Assembly (NCBI GenBank): GCA_021502835.1
Contig: JAKFGP010000033.1
Location: forward strand, 62,001 to 126,000
DNA length: 64,000 bases
Direction of reading: 5' to 3'
Source of the DNA: Streptomyces thinghirensis
Lineage (GTDB): Bacteria > Actinomycetota > Actinomycetia > Streptomycetales > Streptomycetaceae
A program made the position numbers and the translations under genes. Under the pieces are notes generated by a model. The model had not been told where the DNA came from and searched no databases. It saw nothing but the letters and a program-made list of their open reading frames with translations. Within the stretch, counting starts at the first letter, position 1. Each line of letters opens with the position of its first letter. This document shows, piece by piece, positions 28,176 to 38,834 of the stretch.

Positions 28176-29537
28176 TCACAGCACCGGCAGCGACTTCCGC
28201 AGCTCGAACGCCGTCACCTGCGACCGGTACTCCCCTCCCACTCCTGCCGCTTGTTGCGGAGGAAGAAGTCGAACGTGCTCGCCGAGGTCTCGGCGACCAG
28301 GTCGCTGCGTTCCATCAGGGCGAGGCCTCGCCGAGGTTCTGGGGAGGAGGCTCGATGCCCAGTGCGCGGCGTTCCGAGTCGGACAGGGCCCAGACGTCGT
28401 CCTCGGCGCCCGGCGGGGTTCGTAGCCCTCCTCGATGCCCTTGAGGCCGGCGGCGAGGAGGGACGGCGTATGTCAGGTACGGGTTGGCGCTGGGGTCTGG
28501 TGGAGCGGACCCTCGACGCTGGGCCGAGCTGGTCTTGCCGGGCTTGTGCATGGGGACGCGGACCAGGGCCGAGCGGTTGTTGTGGCCCCAGCAGCGTGTG
28601 GGAGGGGCCACGCCGCCGGCGCCGCGCCATGCGCTCGAGCCGCCCCAGATGCGCTGTAGCTGTTCACCCACTGGTTGGTGACCGCCGAGATCTCCGCCGC
28701 GTGCCGCAGCAGGCCCGCGATAAAGGGAGCGGCCGACCTGGAGAGCTGGTACTCGGCGCCGAACTCGTAGAAGGCGTTGCGGTCGCCTTCGAAGAGGACA
28801 GGTGCGAGTACGTGCCCGAGCCGGGGAACTCCGAGAACGGCTTCGGCATGAAGAGTGGCCTGGAGCCCTGCTCCAGTGCGACCTGCTTCATGACCAGGCG
28901 GAAGGTCATGATGTTAGTCGGCCGGAGAGCGCGTCGGCGTAGCGGAGGTCGATTCTCCTGCTGGCCGGGGCGCCCTCGTGGTGGGAGAACTCGACCGAGA
29001 TGCCCATCGACTCCAGCATGGGTGATCGCCTGGCGGCGGAAGTCCATGTGCCGATGTTCTGCGGGGTGTGGTCGAAGTAGCCGGAGTTGTCGGCGGGGGT
29101 GGGGACCGTGCCGTCGACGGGCTTGTCCTTCAGCAGGAAGAACTCGATCTCCGGGTGGGTGTAGAAGGTGAAGCCCAGGTCGGAGGTGCGGGCCAGGGGC
29201 GCTTGAGGACGTAGCGCGGGTCGGCGAAGGACGGGGGAACCGTCCGGCATGAGGATGTCGCAGAACATGCGGGCCGTGCCGGGGGCCTCCGCGCGCCAGG
29301 GCAGGACCTGGAAGGTGGACGGGTCCGGCTTGGCGATCATGTCGGACTCGTAGACCCGGGCGAAGCCCTCGATCGCCGAGCCGTCGAAACCGATGCCCTC
29401 GTCGAAGGCCTGCTCCAGCTCCGCCGGGCCACGGCGACGGACTTGAGGAAGCCCAGTACGTCCGTGAACCACAGGCGTACGAACCGGATGTCGCGCTCCT
29501 CCAGCGTCCGGATCACGAACTCCTGCTGCTTGTCCAT
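28176..29537 (-). CDS. glnA2: Glutamine synthetase-like enzyme, GlnA2 type
   Basis: GSI-fold ligase of about 453 codons. N-terminal DKQQEFVIRTLEERDIRFVRLWFTDVLGFLKS, GFDGSAIEGF, HPEIEFFL metal site, HHEGAPGQQEIDLRYADAL, NQWVNSYKRIWGG and CWGHNNRSALVRVP. The S. coelicolor protein with this N-terminus is known as GlnA2, shown to gamma-glutamylate polyamines; that assignment here is from memory of sequence. At the GSGMHxH position I read GSGTYSH, losing the first metal His; nearby errors make this uncertain. ATG 29537 with GGAAG upstream is preferred to ATG 29552. Breaks at many sites, for example 28245, 28420, 28500, 29025 and 29200. Confidence 0.85.
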
Positions 29538-29561
29538 CTTCCGCTTCCCCATCCTTGCTGG

Positions 29562-29765
29562 TCAGGCCGCCTGTCTCCGGTACGGCGGGAGGCGGTCGGG
29601 CACCTGAGCATCACACCACAGCACGGTTTCGTACGCGTTGCGGGCCTCGATCGGCCCACCGGCTCTCCCCGCAGCGTAGAGGCCACCTGTTCGATCGGGC
29701 CATTCCTGGACTCCCACCGCGACGGATCCTGTGATCTCCCTACGATTCAGCCCCTCCTCCGCCAT
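29562..29765 (-). CDS. Possible 67-residue hypothetical protein upstream of glnA2
   Basis: Open frame from ATG 29763-29765 to TGA 29562-29564, ending 24 bases before the preferred glnA2 start on the same strand. Codon third positions are less GC-biased than in the surrounding genes, and no family is recognisable, so it may be untranslated leader DNA rather than a gene. Confidence 0.3.
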   Translation of the reverse strand: MAEEGLNRREITGSVAVGVQEWPDRTGGLYAAGRAGGPIEARNAYETVLWCDAQVPDRLPPYRRQAA

Positions 29766-29813
29766 TACGATCAGCGGACTCCACCGCCCCCCTTTCCCAG
29801 AAGGGCACACCCA

Positions 29814-30483
29814 ATGGGTTCCGCCAAGAAGAGCAGCAACACGGCGCGACAGACACGCATAGCCGAGATGCGGCGCGCCGAGGAGGCCCGCGACCGCCGG
29901 AACCGGATCCTCACCATCGCGGTCAGCGCCGTGGTCGTCGCCGGTCTCGTCGTCGGCGGTGTCGTCCTCGTCCGGTCGCAGTCCGGCGACTCCGACGACG
30001 CCACGGCGTCGGACGGCAAGACCTCCGGCAAGTTCGTCGCCGGGGCGGACGGGGTGCGGACCTGGAAGGGGGACCTGGCCCCGCAACCACGTCACCAAGA
30101 AGGTCTCCCTACCCGGCCGAGCCCCCGGTCGGCGGCGACCACAACCAGGTCTGGATGAACTGCGACGGCGACGTCTACACCAAGCCGCTGGGAGAACGAG
30201 AACGCCGTGCACTCGCTGGAGCACGGCGCCGTCTGGGTGACGTACACCGACGAGGCGCCCGAGGCCGACGTGGAGAAGCTGGCGGCGAAGGTGAAGACGC
30301 CGTACTCGCTGATGAGCCCGGACGACAAGCAGAAGGACCCGATCATGCTCACCGCCTGGGGATACCAGCGCACGGTGACGGGCGCCGACGACCCGAACGT
30401 GGGACAAGTTCTTCGAGAAGTTCGTGCAGGGCGAGCAGACCCCGGAGCCGGGTGCCGCCTGCACGAACGGTCTGTCGCAGTGA
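29814..30483 (+). CDS. DUF3105 membrane-anchored protein
   Basis: Basic N-terminal cytoplasmic region (SAKKSSNTARQTRIAEMRRAEEARDRRNR), one membrane helix (ILTIAVSAVVVAGLVVGGVVLV), then the extracytoplasmic DUF3105 domain with PPVGGDHNQVWMNCDGDVYTKP and ENAVHSLEHGAVWVTY, the conserved His-containing blocks, and C-terminal CTNGLSQ. About 222 codons. Breaks near 30085, 30105, 30190 and 30400. The stop overlaps the DUF305 start as GTGA. DUF3105-DUF305 pairs occur widely in actinobacteria; copper handling is suggested by their His/Met content. Confidence 0.85.
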
Positions 30484-31121
30484 CACCGAAACGGGTCGGC
30501 TGGATCGCGGGGCGCCGCCGCGTGCCCTCGTCGCGGCCGGCGGCATCACCTACGCCGTCGCCGGGGACGACGGCGCGGGCCGGGTCCCGACGGCCGACTC
30601 CGCGGACGCCGGCTTCGCGCGGGACATGTCGGTGCACCACCAGCAGGCCGTGGAGATGTCGTACATCGTGCGCGACCGCACGGAGGACGAGAGGTGCGCC
30701 GCCTCGCGTACGACATCGCGCAGACCCAGGCCAACCAGCGCGGCATGATGATCGGCTGGCTCGACCTGTGGGGGCTGCCGAGGTGTCGTCCGACCCGCCG
30801 ATGAGCTGGATGGGCATGGGTGACATGCCGTCGGGCGGGGGAGGGCTCGCTGATGCCGGGGATGGCCACCGACGCCGAGATGGAGAAACTGGCCACGCTC
30901 GACGGGAAGCGACGGGCGGGGAGGTCTTCTACCTTCCAGCTCATGACCGACCATCACTAAGGGCGGCGTCCACATGGCCCCGGGGTGCCGCCGGCGACAG
31001 GTGCGCGGTCGGGGTGGGAGTACGGCTGGCGCAGGGGATGGTCGGCGCAGGAGTGACGGAGATCCGGCCCGATGGCGGACCTGCTGGCGGAGCGGGGCGC
31101 GAGAAACGCCCGGACAGCTGA
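30480..31121 (+). CDS. DUF305 secreted/membrane-anchored protein
   Basis: N-terminal helix (WIAGAAALVLVAAGGITYAVAG, after a break near 30515), then ADAGFARDMSVHHQQAVEMSYIVRDRT, the DUF305 DM..HH..A..M motif repeated later as LQLMTDHHKGGVHMA. The Met-rich loop WMGMGDMPSGGEGSLMPGM lies between them. This ferritin-like four-helix domain often binds copper. About 213 codons, coupled to DUF3105 by a GTGA overlap. Breaks near 30692, 30778, 30845, 30910 and 31090. Confidence 0.85.
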   Translation: MTPKRVGWIAGRRRVPSSRPAASPTPSPGTTARAGSRRPTPRTPASRGTCRCTTSRPWRCRTSCATARRTRGAPPRVRHRADPGQPARHDDRLARPVGAAEVSSDPPMSWMGMGDMPSGGGGLADAGDGHRRRDGETGHARREATGGEVFYLPAHDRPSLRAASTWPRGAAGDRCAVGVGVRLAQGMVGAGVTEIRPDGGPAGGAGREKRPDS

Positions 31122-31182
31122 TCGACGCGTTGCACCAGCACAGCCCCCCATCGCACGTCGTTCTGACGATTAGACTGTGCGC

Positions 31183-32975
31183 GTGCCTCAACTACGACTC
31201 GCCCTGGACCAGATCGACTCGTGTCGGCGACATCGCCTCTGAACGCCGGAGTCGGTCGCGATCCCGCTGGACCCGGCACTCGAGCCGAGGCGGGAGCGCA
31301 CCTGGTGGCGTTCCCGGAGATGTGGTCTGACCGGGTATTTATCCCGTCGAGGACCTGGCGCTCAGAGCCGTCGCTTCGTGGGCGATCCCGCCCTGGACCC
31401 TGCGCTCGCTGGCGGCGCGTCTGGCGCGGAGAGGGCTTCCGGCGCCCGCTGCCGGTGGTCGTCGTACTCTCGACGCCGTTCCGCAGCCGCCCAGCCGGTA
31501 CGGCCAGCCGGCCGGCCCGCCCGCAGAGAACTGCGGCGGCCGTGCTGTACGGCGGCGAGGTGGTGCTGAGCTTCGCCAAGCGCCACCTGCCCAACTACGG
31601 CGTCTTCGACGAGTTCCGCTACTTCGTGCCCGGCGACACCATGCCGGTGGTGCCAGGTTGCGCGCGGTGTCGACGTGGCGCTGGCCATCTGCGAGGACCT
31701 GTGGCAGGACGGCGGCCGGATTGCCCGCCGCTCGCTCGGCGCGGGCCGGGCACGCTGCCTCCGTCAGCGCCTCGCCGTACGAGCGCGACAAGGACGCGAC
31801 ACCCGGCTGGAACTGGTGCGCGAGGCGCGCCCGGGGAGGCCGGCTGCACGACCGCCTACCTCGCGATGACCGGCGGGCAGGACGAGCTGGTCTTCGACGG
31901 CGACTCGATCGTGGTCGACCGGGACGGGGGAGGTCGTGGCGCGGGCGCCGCGGTTCTCCGAGGGCTGCGTGGTCGACAGGCCTGGACCTGCCGGCCGCCG
32001 GGGCGGACGCGCGACCGGCGTGGTGGACGACGGCCTGCGCGTCGACCGGGTCGTGCTGTCACGGGGAGCCGGTCGCTACCCGCCGGAGCTGCCCGGCGGG
32101 TACGCGGAGCGGCTCGACGACGACGAGGAGGTCTACTCGGCGCTCGTCGTCGGACTCCGGGCGTACGTCGCGAAGAACGGCTTCCGCTCGGTGCTGATCC
32201 GGACTGTCCGGGGCATCGACTCCGCGCTGGTCGCGGCGATCGCCTACGACGCGGTCGGCGCGGGAGAACGTGCACGGCGTCTCGATGCCGTCCACGTACT
32301 CCCTCCCGGCACTCCCGGGACGACGCGGCGGAGCTGGCGCGGCGCACCGGGCTGAACTACCGCACCGTGGCGATCGAGCCGATGTTCGACGCGTACATGG
32401 GGTCGCTGGACCTGACCGGACTCGGCGGAGGAGAACCTCCAGTCGCGGCTGCGCGGGACGCTGCTGATGGCCATCTCCAACCAGGAGGGGCCACCTCGTG
32501 CTCGCGCCCGGCAACAAGTCCGGAGCTGGCGGTGGGGTGCTCCACGCTGTACGGCGACTCGGTCGGCACGCGTACGGGCCCATCAAGGACGTGTACAAAG
32601 ACGTCCGTCTTCCGCCTCGCCGAGTGGCGCAACCGGTCGGCCGGGGACCGTGGCCGGACCCCGCCGATCCCCGAGAACTCGATCACCAAGCCGCCGAGCG
32701 CGGAGCTGCGCCCGGGCCAGGGTCGGCCACGGACTCGCTGCCGGACTACCCGGTGCTGGACGCGATCCTCGAGCACAGCCGTCGACCGGGACCGGGGCGC
32801 GGACGAGATCGTGGCCGCCGGGTTACGACCGGGACTGGTGACGAGGACGCTGCGCATGGTCGACACCGCGGAGTACAAGCGGCGCCGGTACCCGCCGGGC
32901 ACCAAGATCTCGCCGAAGGGCTTCGGCAAGGACCGCCGGCTCCCGATCACCAACCGGTGGCGGGAGACCGACTGA
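31183..32975 (+). CDS. nadE: Glutamine-dependent NAD+ synthetase
   Basis: Final step of NAD synthesis. N-terminal nitrilase-type glutaminase: PQLRLALDQIDS, Glu in LVAFPEM, Lys in FAKRHLPNYGVFDEFRYF, and Cys in LAICEDLW. C-terminal synthetase: P-loop SGGIDSALVAAIA, hidden here by paired indels near 32195 and 32211, then HLVLAPGNKSELAVGYSTLYGD, PSAELRPGQ and KRRRYPPGTKISPKGFGKDRRLPITNRWRE. About 590 codons. GTG start at 31183. At least fifteen frame breaks. A single-copy essential enzyme, so inactivation is implausible. Confidence 0.9.
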
Positions 32976-32992
32976 TCCGGAACGGCCGACGC

Positions 32993-33438
32993 TCAGCCCT
33001 GCCGCTTCTGGTCCGCCAGCAGCTGGTGCAGCGGCTCCGTCGCCCAGCGGCGGTACTCCTGGACCGCCCAGCCGTTGCCGTCCGGGTCCTTGAAGTACAT
33101 GAACGTGGAGCCGTCGTCCGGCGCGTACTGCACCGGCTCGGAGACCTCCAGGCCGCGCCCCCACCAGCTCCGCGTGGGCCGCCTTGATGTCGGTGACGCA
33201 CAGCTGGAGTCCCTGGTACGAGCCGGGGGCCGGCGTGGTCTGGCCCTGGGCCATGTCCCAGATGGCCTCGCCGAGGGCGATGGAGCAGCCCGAGCCGGGC
33301 GGCGTCAGCTGGACGATGCGCATGCCCGGCATGACCTCCTGGTCGATGTCGACGTGGAAGCCGACCTTGTCCCGGTAGAAGTCCCGGGACCGGTCGATGT
33401 CGGTCACGGGCAGCGGGATCACTGAGCGTGAAGTCCAT
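32993..33438 (-). CDS. VOC family (glyoxalase/bleomycin-resistance-like) protein
   Basis: Single VOC module of about 148 residues: MDFTL then [64 protein letters not shown] and [19 protein letters not shown] with the metal-binding Glu/His pattern of the fold. GGAG precedes ATG 33438. One base is extra near 33422 and others are near 33165. Substrate unknown; relatives include dioxygenases and isomerases. Convergent with nadE. Confidence 0.83.
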
Positions 33439-33480
33439 GGCATGGCTCCTTCGACGTCCTTGTCGAGCACGATGTCGGTG

Positions 33481-33734
33481 TCAGTAGTGGTACCGCGCCC
33501 GCACCGATGACCAGGACGCCATCGGCGGGCTTGTACACCAGACGGTGTGTGTCGTCGATGCGTCGTGACCAGTAGCCCGACAGGTCGCCCTTCAGGGGTT
33601 CCGGCTTGCCGATGCCCTCGAACGGGTCACGTGTGATGTCGGTGATCAGTTTGTTGATCCGCTTGGTCACCTTCCGGTCGCTCTCGGCCCAGTGGACGTA
33701 GTCCTCCAGCCGTGCGACGTGAAGTGATCTTCAC
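33481..33734 (-). CDS. yoeB: Toxin of the Txe/YoeB family
   Basis: Ribosome-dependent mRNA interferase. [52 protein letters not shown] is the full family core, including the catalytic Glu/Arg region, and the corrected C-terminus RARYHY is the conserved YoeB ending with its catalytic His. About 84 residues. The GTG start overlaps the antitoxin stop as GTGA. Indels near 33500 and 33712. Confidence 0.88.
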
Positions 33735-33997
33735 GTGCGCTCCGCGTCCGGATCGATCAGCTCACGCCGCCGTGCGCCGCCGGACTCGGCCTCTCGGCGA
33801 TGGAGTCGAGCAGGCGGCGGGCGTTCTTGAGGGAACGCAGGGAGATGCACCGTCTCCGTCCAGGCCGTGAAGTCCTCCTCGGACATGAGCACGGCGTTGC
33901 CCTTGCGGGAGGTGATGTGCACCGGGGCATGGTCCTCGTTGACCTGCTCTATCAGGGGGAACAGGTTCTGACGGGCTTCGCTTGCGGTAATGGACAT
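33731..33997 (-). CDS. yefM: Antitoxin of the Phd/YefM family
   Basis: N-terminal DNA-binding domain MSITASEARQNLFPLIEQVNEDHAPVHITSRKGNAVLMSEEDFTAWTETVHLL, then, after a break near 33840, LRSLKNARRLLDSIAEAES and a C-terminal toxin-wrapping tail ending DPDAERT. GGGAGG upstream of ATG 33995-33997. Together with yoeB it forms a type II toxin-antitoxin module. Its own operator is probably the AT-rich stretch around 34019-34042 (TTGTACCAAGATATCGTACGA). Confidence 0.88.
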   Translation of the reverse strand: MSITASEARQNLFPLIEQVNEDHAPVHITSRKGNAVLMSEEDFTAWTETVHLPAFPQERPPPARLHRREAESGGARRRELIDPDAERT

Positions 33998-34180
33998 ACC
34001 GGTGCCTCCCTTCATGGCTTGTACCAAGATATCGTACGAGTGTGGAGCGGTCCACCGGAGGCCGGGAACGGGGAGCGAGAGCGGTACGCCCCGGGCGCCC
34101 CCGCGCTGCTCCCCGGTTACGCTCAGGCCGTACGACCTTGATCCCACAGGTCCATCCCACAGGTCCGACAGGAGGCCGAG

Positions 34181-37174
34181 ATGACGGCGCCGGGGCGCAG
34201 GAGCAGTACCTTCACGCGGCTGCTGCGGCACGGCTTCACCGATCCCTCGGCCGCCGAGCGGCTGCTGGACGGAGTGGAGCTGACACCGGTCCGCAGCGAC
34301 CCGGTCCTGCTGGAGGCGCTGGGCGCCACCGCCGATCCGGACCTCGCCCTGCACGGACTGGTCCGGCTCCCTGGAGGCGCAGCCCGACCCCACCGCCCGC
34401 CGGGAGCTGCTGGACACCCTGATAGCGGCCAGCCGCTGCGCGACCGCCTCCTCGGGTGCTCGGCGCCTCCGAGGCGCTCGCCGACCACCTCGCCCGGCAC
34501 GCCGGCGACTGGCAGGCCCTGGTCACCTACGAGCCGCGGGACCTGCACCGCGGGGTGGCGGAGTTCGAGCGCGGCCTCGCCGAGGCGACCGACCCCGTCT
34601 CGCTGCGCGTCGCCTACCGGCGCTGCCTGCTGTCCATCGCCGCCCGCGACGTGTGCGGCACCATCGACGTCGCCGAGACCGCCGCCGAGCTGGCCGACCT
34701 CGCCACCGCCACGCTGCGCGCGGCCCTCGCCCTCGCCGAGGCCGCCGCGCCCGAGGACGCGGCGCTGTGCCGGCTCGCGGTGATCGCGATGGGCAAGTGC
34801 GGGGGACACGAGCTGAACTACGTCTCCGACGTGGACGTCATTTTCGTGGGTGAACCCGCGGAGGGGTGGCCGACGAGGCCAGGGGCGATGCGGGCCGCGA
34901 CCGCGCTCGCCTCGCACCCTGATGCGGATCTGCTCCGAGACCACAGTCGAGGGCTCCATCTGGCCCGTCGACGCCAACCTCCGCCCGGAGGGACGCAACG
35001 GCCCGCTGGTGCGCACCCTCAGCAGCCACCTCGCCTACTACCAGCGCTGGGCCAAGACCTGGGAGTTCCAGGCGCTGCTCAAGGCCCGCCCGGTGGCCGG
35101 CGACCCCGGCCTCGGCGCCGAGTACGTGGCCGCCCTCCAGCCGCTGGTGGCAGGCCGCCGACCGCGAGAACTTCGTCCCGGACGTGCAGAAGATGCGCCG
35201 CCGGGTGGTGGAGACCATCCCCGTCGCCGAGGTCGACCGGCAGCTGAAACTGGGCCCGGGCGGGCTCAGGGACGTGGAGTTCGCCGTCCAGCTGCTCCAG
35301 CTGGTGCACGGTCGGTCGGACACGTCCCTGCACAGCGGTACGACGCTGGACGCGCTGGAGTCCCTCGCCGCGGGCAGGTACGTGGGCCGGGCGGACGCCG
35401 CCCAGCTCGACGAGGCGTACCGCTTTCCTGCGTTCCATGGAGCACCGCATCCAGCTCCACCGGCTGCGGCGCACCCACCTCGTCCCCGAGGACGAGGCCG
35501 ACCTGCGTCGTCTCGGCCGCTCCCTCGGCCTGCGCACCGACCCGGTCACCGGGCTGCTGCGCGCGTGGAAGCGGCACGCGTCCGTCGTACGCCGGCTGCA
35601 CGAGAAGCTGTTCTACCGGCCGCTGCTCGACGCCGTCGCCCAGCTGGCGCCCGGCGAGGCCCGGCTGAGCCCAGAGGCGGCGCGGGAGCGGATGGTCGCC
35701 CTCGGGTACGCCGATCCGGCCGCCGCGCTCCGGCACCTGGAGGCGCTGGCGTCCGGCGTCACCCGCAAGGCGGCCATCCAGCGGACCCTGCTTCCCGTGC
35801 TGCTCGGCTGGTTCGCCGACTCGGCCGACCCGGACACCGGCCTGCTCAACTTCGCAAGGTCTCCGACGCGCTCGGCACGACGCCCTGGTACCTGCGGCTG
35901 CTGCGGGACGAGGCGCGGCGGCAGAGAACCTCGCCCGGGTGCTGTCCGCCGGGCGGCTCGCCCCGACCTGCTGATGCGGGCGCCCGAGGCCGTCGCACTG
36001 CTCGGGGACGGCAACGTCGGCGGGCTGGCGCCGCGCGGGCGGCTCCAGCTGGAGCAGGGAGACGCTCGCCGCGGTCCGCCGGGCCGACGGCGCGGTGCAG
36101 GCGGTCACGGCGGCGCGCGGGGTCCGGCGCCGGGAGCTGTTCCGTACGGCCGCCGCGGACATCGTCGGCTCCTACGGCACCGAGGCGCAGCCCGTCGAGG
36201 CCGACCAGGGCGCCCTGGTGGACCTGGTCGGCGGCGCCGTGTCCGACCTGACGGCGGCGACCCTGGCGGGCACGCTCCGGGCCGTCGTACGGAGGGCTGG
36301 GGCGACACGCTGCCGACCCGGTTCGCGATCATCGGCATGGGCCGGTTCGGCGGGCACGAGCTGGGCTACGGCTCGGACGCGGACGTGCTGTTCGTGCACG
36401 AGCCGCGGGACGGGGTCGACGAACGGGAGGCGTCGGACGCGGCGAACAAGGTCGTCTCCGAGATGCGCCGCCTGCTCCAGGTCCCCCAGCGCCGACCCGC
36501 CCCTCCTGATCGACGCGGACCTGCGTCCCGAGGGCAAGTCCGGCCCGCTGGTGCGGACCCTGAAGTCGTACGAGGCCTACTACCGGCGCTGGTCGCTGGT
36601 GTGGGAGCGGCACGCGCTGCTGCGGGCCGAGTTCGTCGCCGGCGACGCGGACCTGGGGCGCCGGTTCACCGAGCTGGTCGATCCGCTGCGGTACCCGGCG
36701 GACGGGCTCGGGGAGGGCGCCGTACGGGAGATCCGGCGGCTCAAGGCCCGGATGGAGTCCGAGCGGCTGCCGCGCGGCGCGGACCCCAAGCTGCACGCCA
36801 AACTGGGGCCGGGCGGGCTGTCCGACGTGGAGTGGACGGTGCAGCTGATCCAGCTGCGGCACGGGCACGCGGAGCGGGGGCTGCGCACCACCCGGACGCG
36901 CCTGGCCCTGTCCGCCGCCTGCGACGCCGGGCTCATCTCGGCGGAGAACGCCGGGACACTCGACGAGGCGTGGGTACTGGCGACGCGCGTCCGCAACGCG
37001 GTGATGCTGGTGCGCGGCCGGGCCGCCGACACCTTCCCGACCGACCCCCGGGAGCTGGCGGCGGTGGGCCGCTACCTGGGCCACGGCCCGGGCCACGCGG
37101 GCGACATGCTCGACGAGTACCGCCGCACGGCCCGCCGGGCCCGGGCGGTGGTGGAGGACCTCTTCTACACCTAG
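34181..37174 (+). CDS. glnE: Bifunctional glutamine synthetase adenylyltransferase/deadenylase
   Basis: Adenylylates and deadenylylates GSI to set nitrogen assimilation. Two nucleotidyltransferase domains in tandem: the N-terminal one with [19 protein letters not shown] (near 34795) and [32 protein letters not shown]; the C-terminal one with [19 protein letters not shown] (near 36345) and [24 protein letters not shown]. Each is followed by KLGPGGL(R/S)DVE. The DxD metal residues are intact in both. About 998 codons, normal. Breaks near 34370, 34455, 34870, 34920, 35155, 35430, 35855, 35925, 36060, 36290 and 36490. Same strand as nadE but separated by the toxin-antitoxin module. Confidence 0.92.
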
Positions 37175-37216
37175 GGCCTGTCGTAGTACACCTAGGGGCG
37201 TCGTTCGGATCAGGGC

Positions 37217-38110
37217 TCAGACGACCATGACCCGCCGCCCGCGTGTGTGACCGGCCTGGCTGTCGATGTGCGCCGCCGCTGCCTCGGCGAGAGGGTACGA
37301 CTTCTCGACCGGGATGTGGAGCCTGCCCCGTGAGATGAGGTCGACGGCCTCGGCGAGCGCGTCCGGCACGCTGCCGGCCACGCCGGAGAACCGGACACCG
37401 GACTCCGGCGCACCGAGGTCGGCGATGGACACCACCCTGCTCGGATCACCGGTCAGCTCGACGAGCTCGCGGATCACACCCGAGCCGGCCAGATCGAGAG
37501 CCGCGTCGACGTGGCCGAGCCTCGCACCCGCTCGACCCAGCCCTCGCCGTACGTCGTGGCGTGGGCGCCCAGGCTCCGCAGATAGTCCTGGTTCGCGGCC
37601 CCGGCCGTGCCGATCACCTTGATGCCGCGGTCGCGGGCGATCTGCAGCACCGCCGACCCGACACCCCCGGACGCACCGCTGACCAGCAGCGTCTGCCCGG
37701 GCCGCACACCGACCTCGCGGATGACGCGCAGCGCGGTCTCCACCACGGAGGGGTATCCGGCCGCCTCTTCGAAGGTCAGGCCCTCGGGCATCCGGGCCCA
37801 GGCCCCCAGCACGGCGAACTCCGCATAGGTGCTCGAACCCTCACCGAACACGTGGTCGCCGACCTCGACGCCTTCCACGCCCTCGCCGACCTCGTCCACC
37901 ACCCCCGAGGCGTCCAGCCCGACTCCGGCGGGCAACTGGAGCGGATGGGCCTTCAGTATCTGGCCTTCACGGACCCGCCAGTCGACGGGGTTGACGCCCG
38001 CCGCCCGCACGGCGACGCGTACCTGGCCGGGGCCCGCGTGGGGGCTCCTCGGCATCTATGAGTTGCAGGACGTCCGGACCGCCGAACTCGGCGAAGCTCA
38101 CCTTCTTCAT
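37217..38110 (-). CDS. Zinc-type alcohol dehydrogenase/quinone oxidoreductase family
   Basis: MDR-superfamily NADPH-dependent reductase without the structural zinc Cys lobe, so a quinone or enone reductase. MKKVSFAEFGGPDVLQLIDAE start, AAGVNPVDWRVREG, GLDASGVVDEVGEGVEGVEVGDHVFG, then the nucleotide loop LLVSGASGGVGSAVLQIARDRG and C-terminal LHIPVEKSYPLAEAAAAHIDSQAGHTRGRRVMVV. About 297 codons. Breaks near 38050 and 37490-37525. Divergent from a TetR gene with a palindrome between them, suggesting direct repression. Confidence 0.87.
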
Positions 38111-38125
38111 GTCGGCGACCGTAGC

Positions 38126-38138
38126 ACTAACGGTTAGT
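38126..38138. promoter_or_regulatory. Palindromic operator between reductase and TetR genes
   Basis: ACTAAC-G-GTTAGT, perfect 6-bp arms, followed at 38137-38148 by GTTTATCGAAAC. It lies between the two divergent starts (38110 and 38181) where a TetR dimer would repress both. Confidence 0.7.
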
Positions 38139-38180
38139 TTATCGAAACGGTTACACCTTCGCATTTGGTAGTGTCAGCGC

Positions 38181-38769
38181 ATGACCGTGCCGACCGGGCG
38201 CCGGGAACGCAAGAAGGCCGCGACCCGCCAGAAGATCGCCGACGCCGCCCTGCGGCTCTTCCTGGAACGCGGCTACGACGCGGTGGGCATCCGGGACGTG
38301 GCCGCCGAGGCCGACGTGGCCGTCACCACGCTCTTCTCCCACTTCGCCTCGAAAGAGGCCCTGGTGTTCGAGCAGGACCAGGACTTCGAGCATCGCCTCG
38401 CACGGGCGGTCACCGACCGGGCGCCGCACGAGCCGCTCGTGCCCGCGCTGCGCCGCGAGGTCCTGGCCCTGGTGCGGCATTGCACGGCGGACGGCGCCGC
38501 CCCGATCCGGCGCATGGTCGACGGATCACCCTCCCTGCGGGAGTACGAGGAGTCGATGAGGCTGCGCCACGCGGGAGTCGCTGGCGGCGGCCATCGCCGC
38601 CGATCCCGGCCTGACGCAGAGCACGACGGTCTGCCGGACGCTCGCGAGGTTCGCGGTCGACGCCTATTCGCTGGCCCGCGAGGCGCCCGATCCGGAGGCC
38701 GCGCTGGACGAGATCTTCCGGATGATCGAGGCGGCCTGGGAGGTCACCTGCCCTCCTGGGCGCAGCTGA
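38181..38769 (+). CDS. TetR-family transcriptional regulator
   Basis: N-terminal helix-turn-helix RERKKAATRQKIADAALRLFLERGYDAVGIRDVAAEADVAVTTLFSHFASKEAL is a full TetR_N domain. The ligand-binding half contains RRMVDGSPSLREYEESMRLRHAESLA and RFAVDAYSLAREAPDPEAALDEIFRMIEAAWE. About 195 codons, ending at TGA 38767-38769 after correcting breaks near 38578 and 38635. Probably represses the divergent quinone reductase and itself. Confidence 0.87.
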
Positions 38770-38834
38770 GGAGCCTCCCGCCGCACGGGGCCGGAGCCGG
38801 TCCGGAGCCGGAGCCCGTCCTGGGACGGTCGGCC

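Noticed and set aside
29562..30464. Long minus-strand open frame opposite the DUF3105 gene
   Set aside because: Most of it is the shadow of the DUF3105 coding strand; only the last 67 codons before glnA2 could be independent, and these are listed with low confidence.
34181..37174. glnE as a pseudogene because of many frame breaks
   Set aside because: The full protein is recoverable across frames with both catalytic DxD sites intact, and the same error type affects all other long genes.
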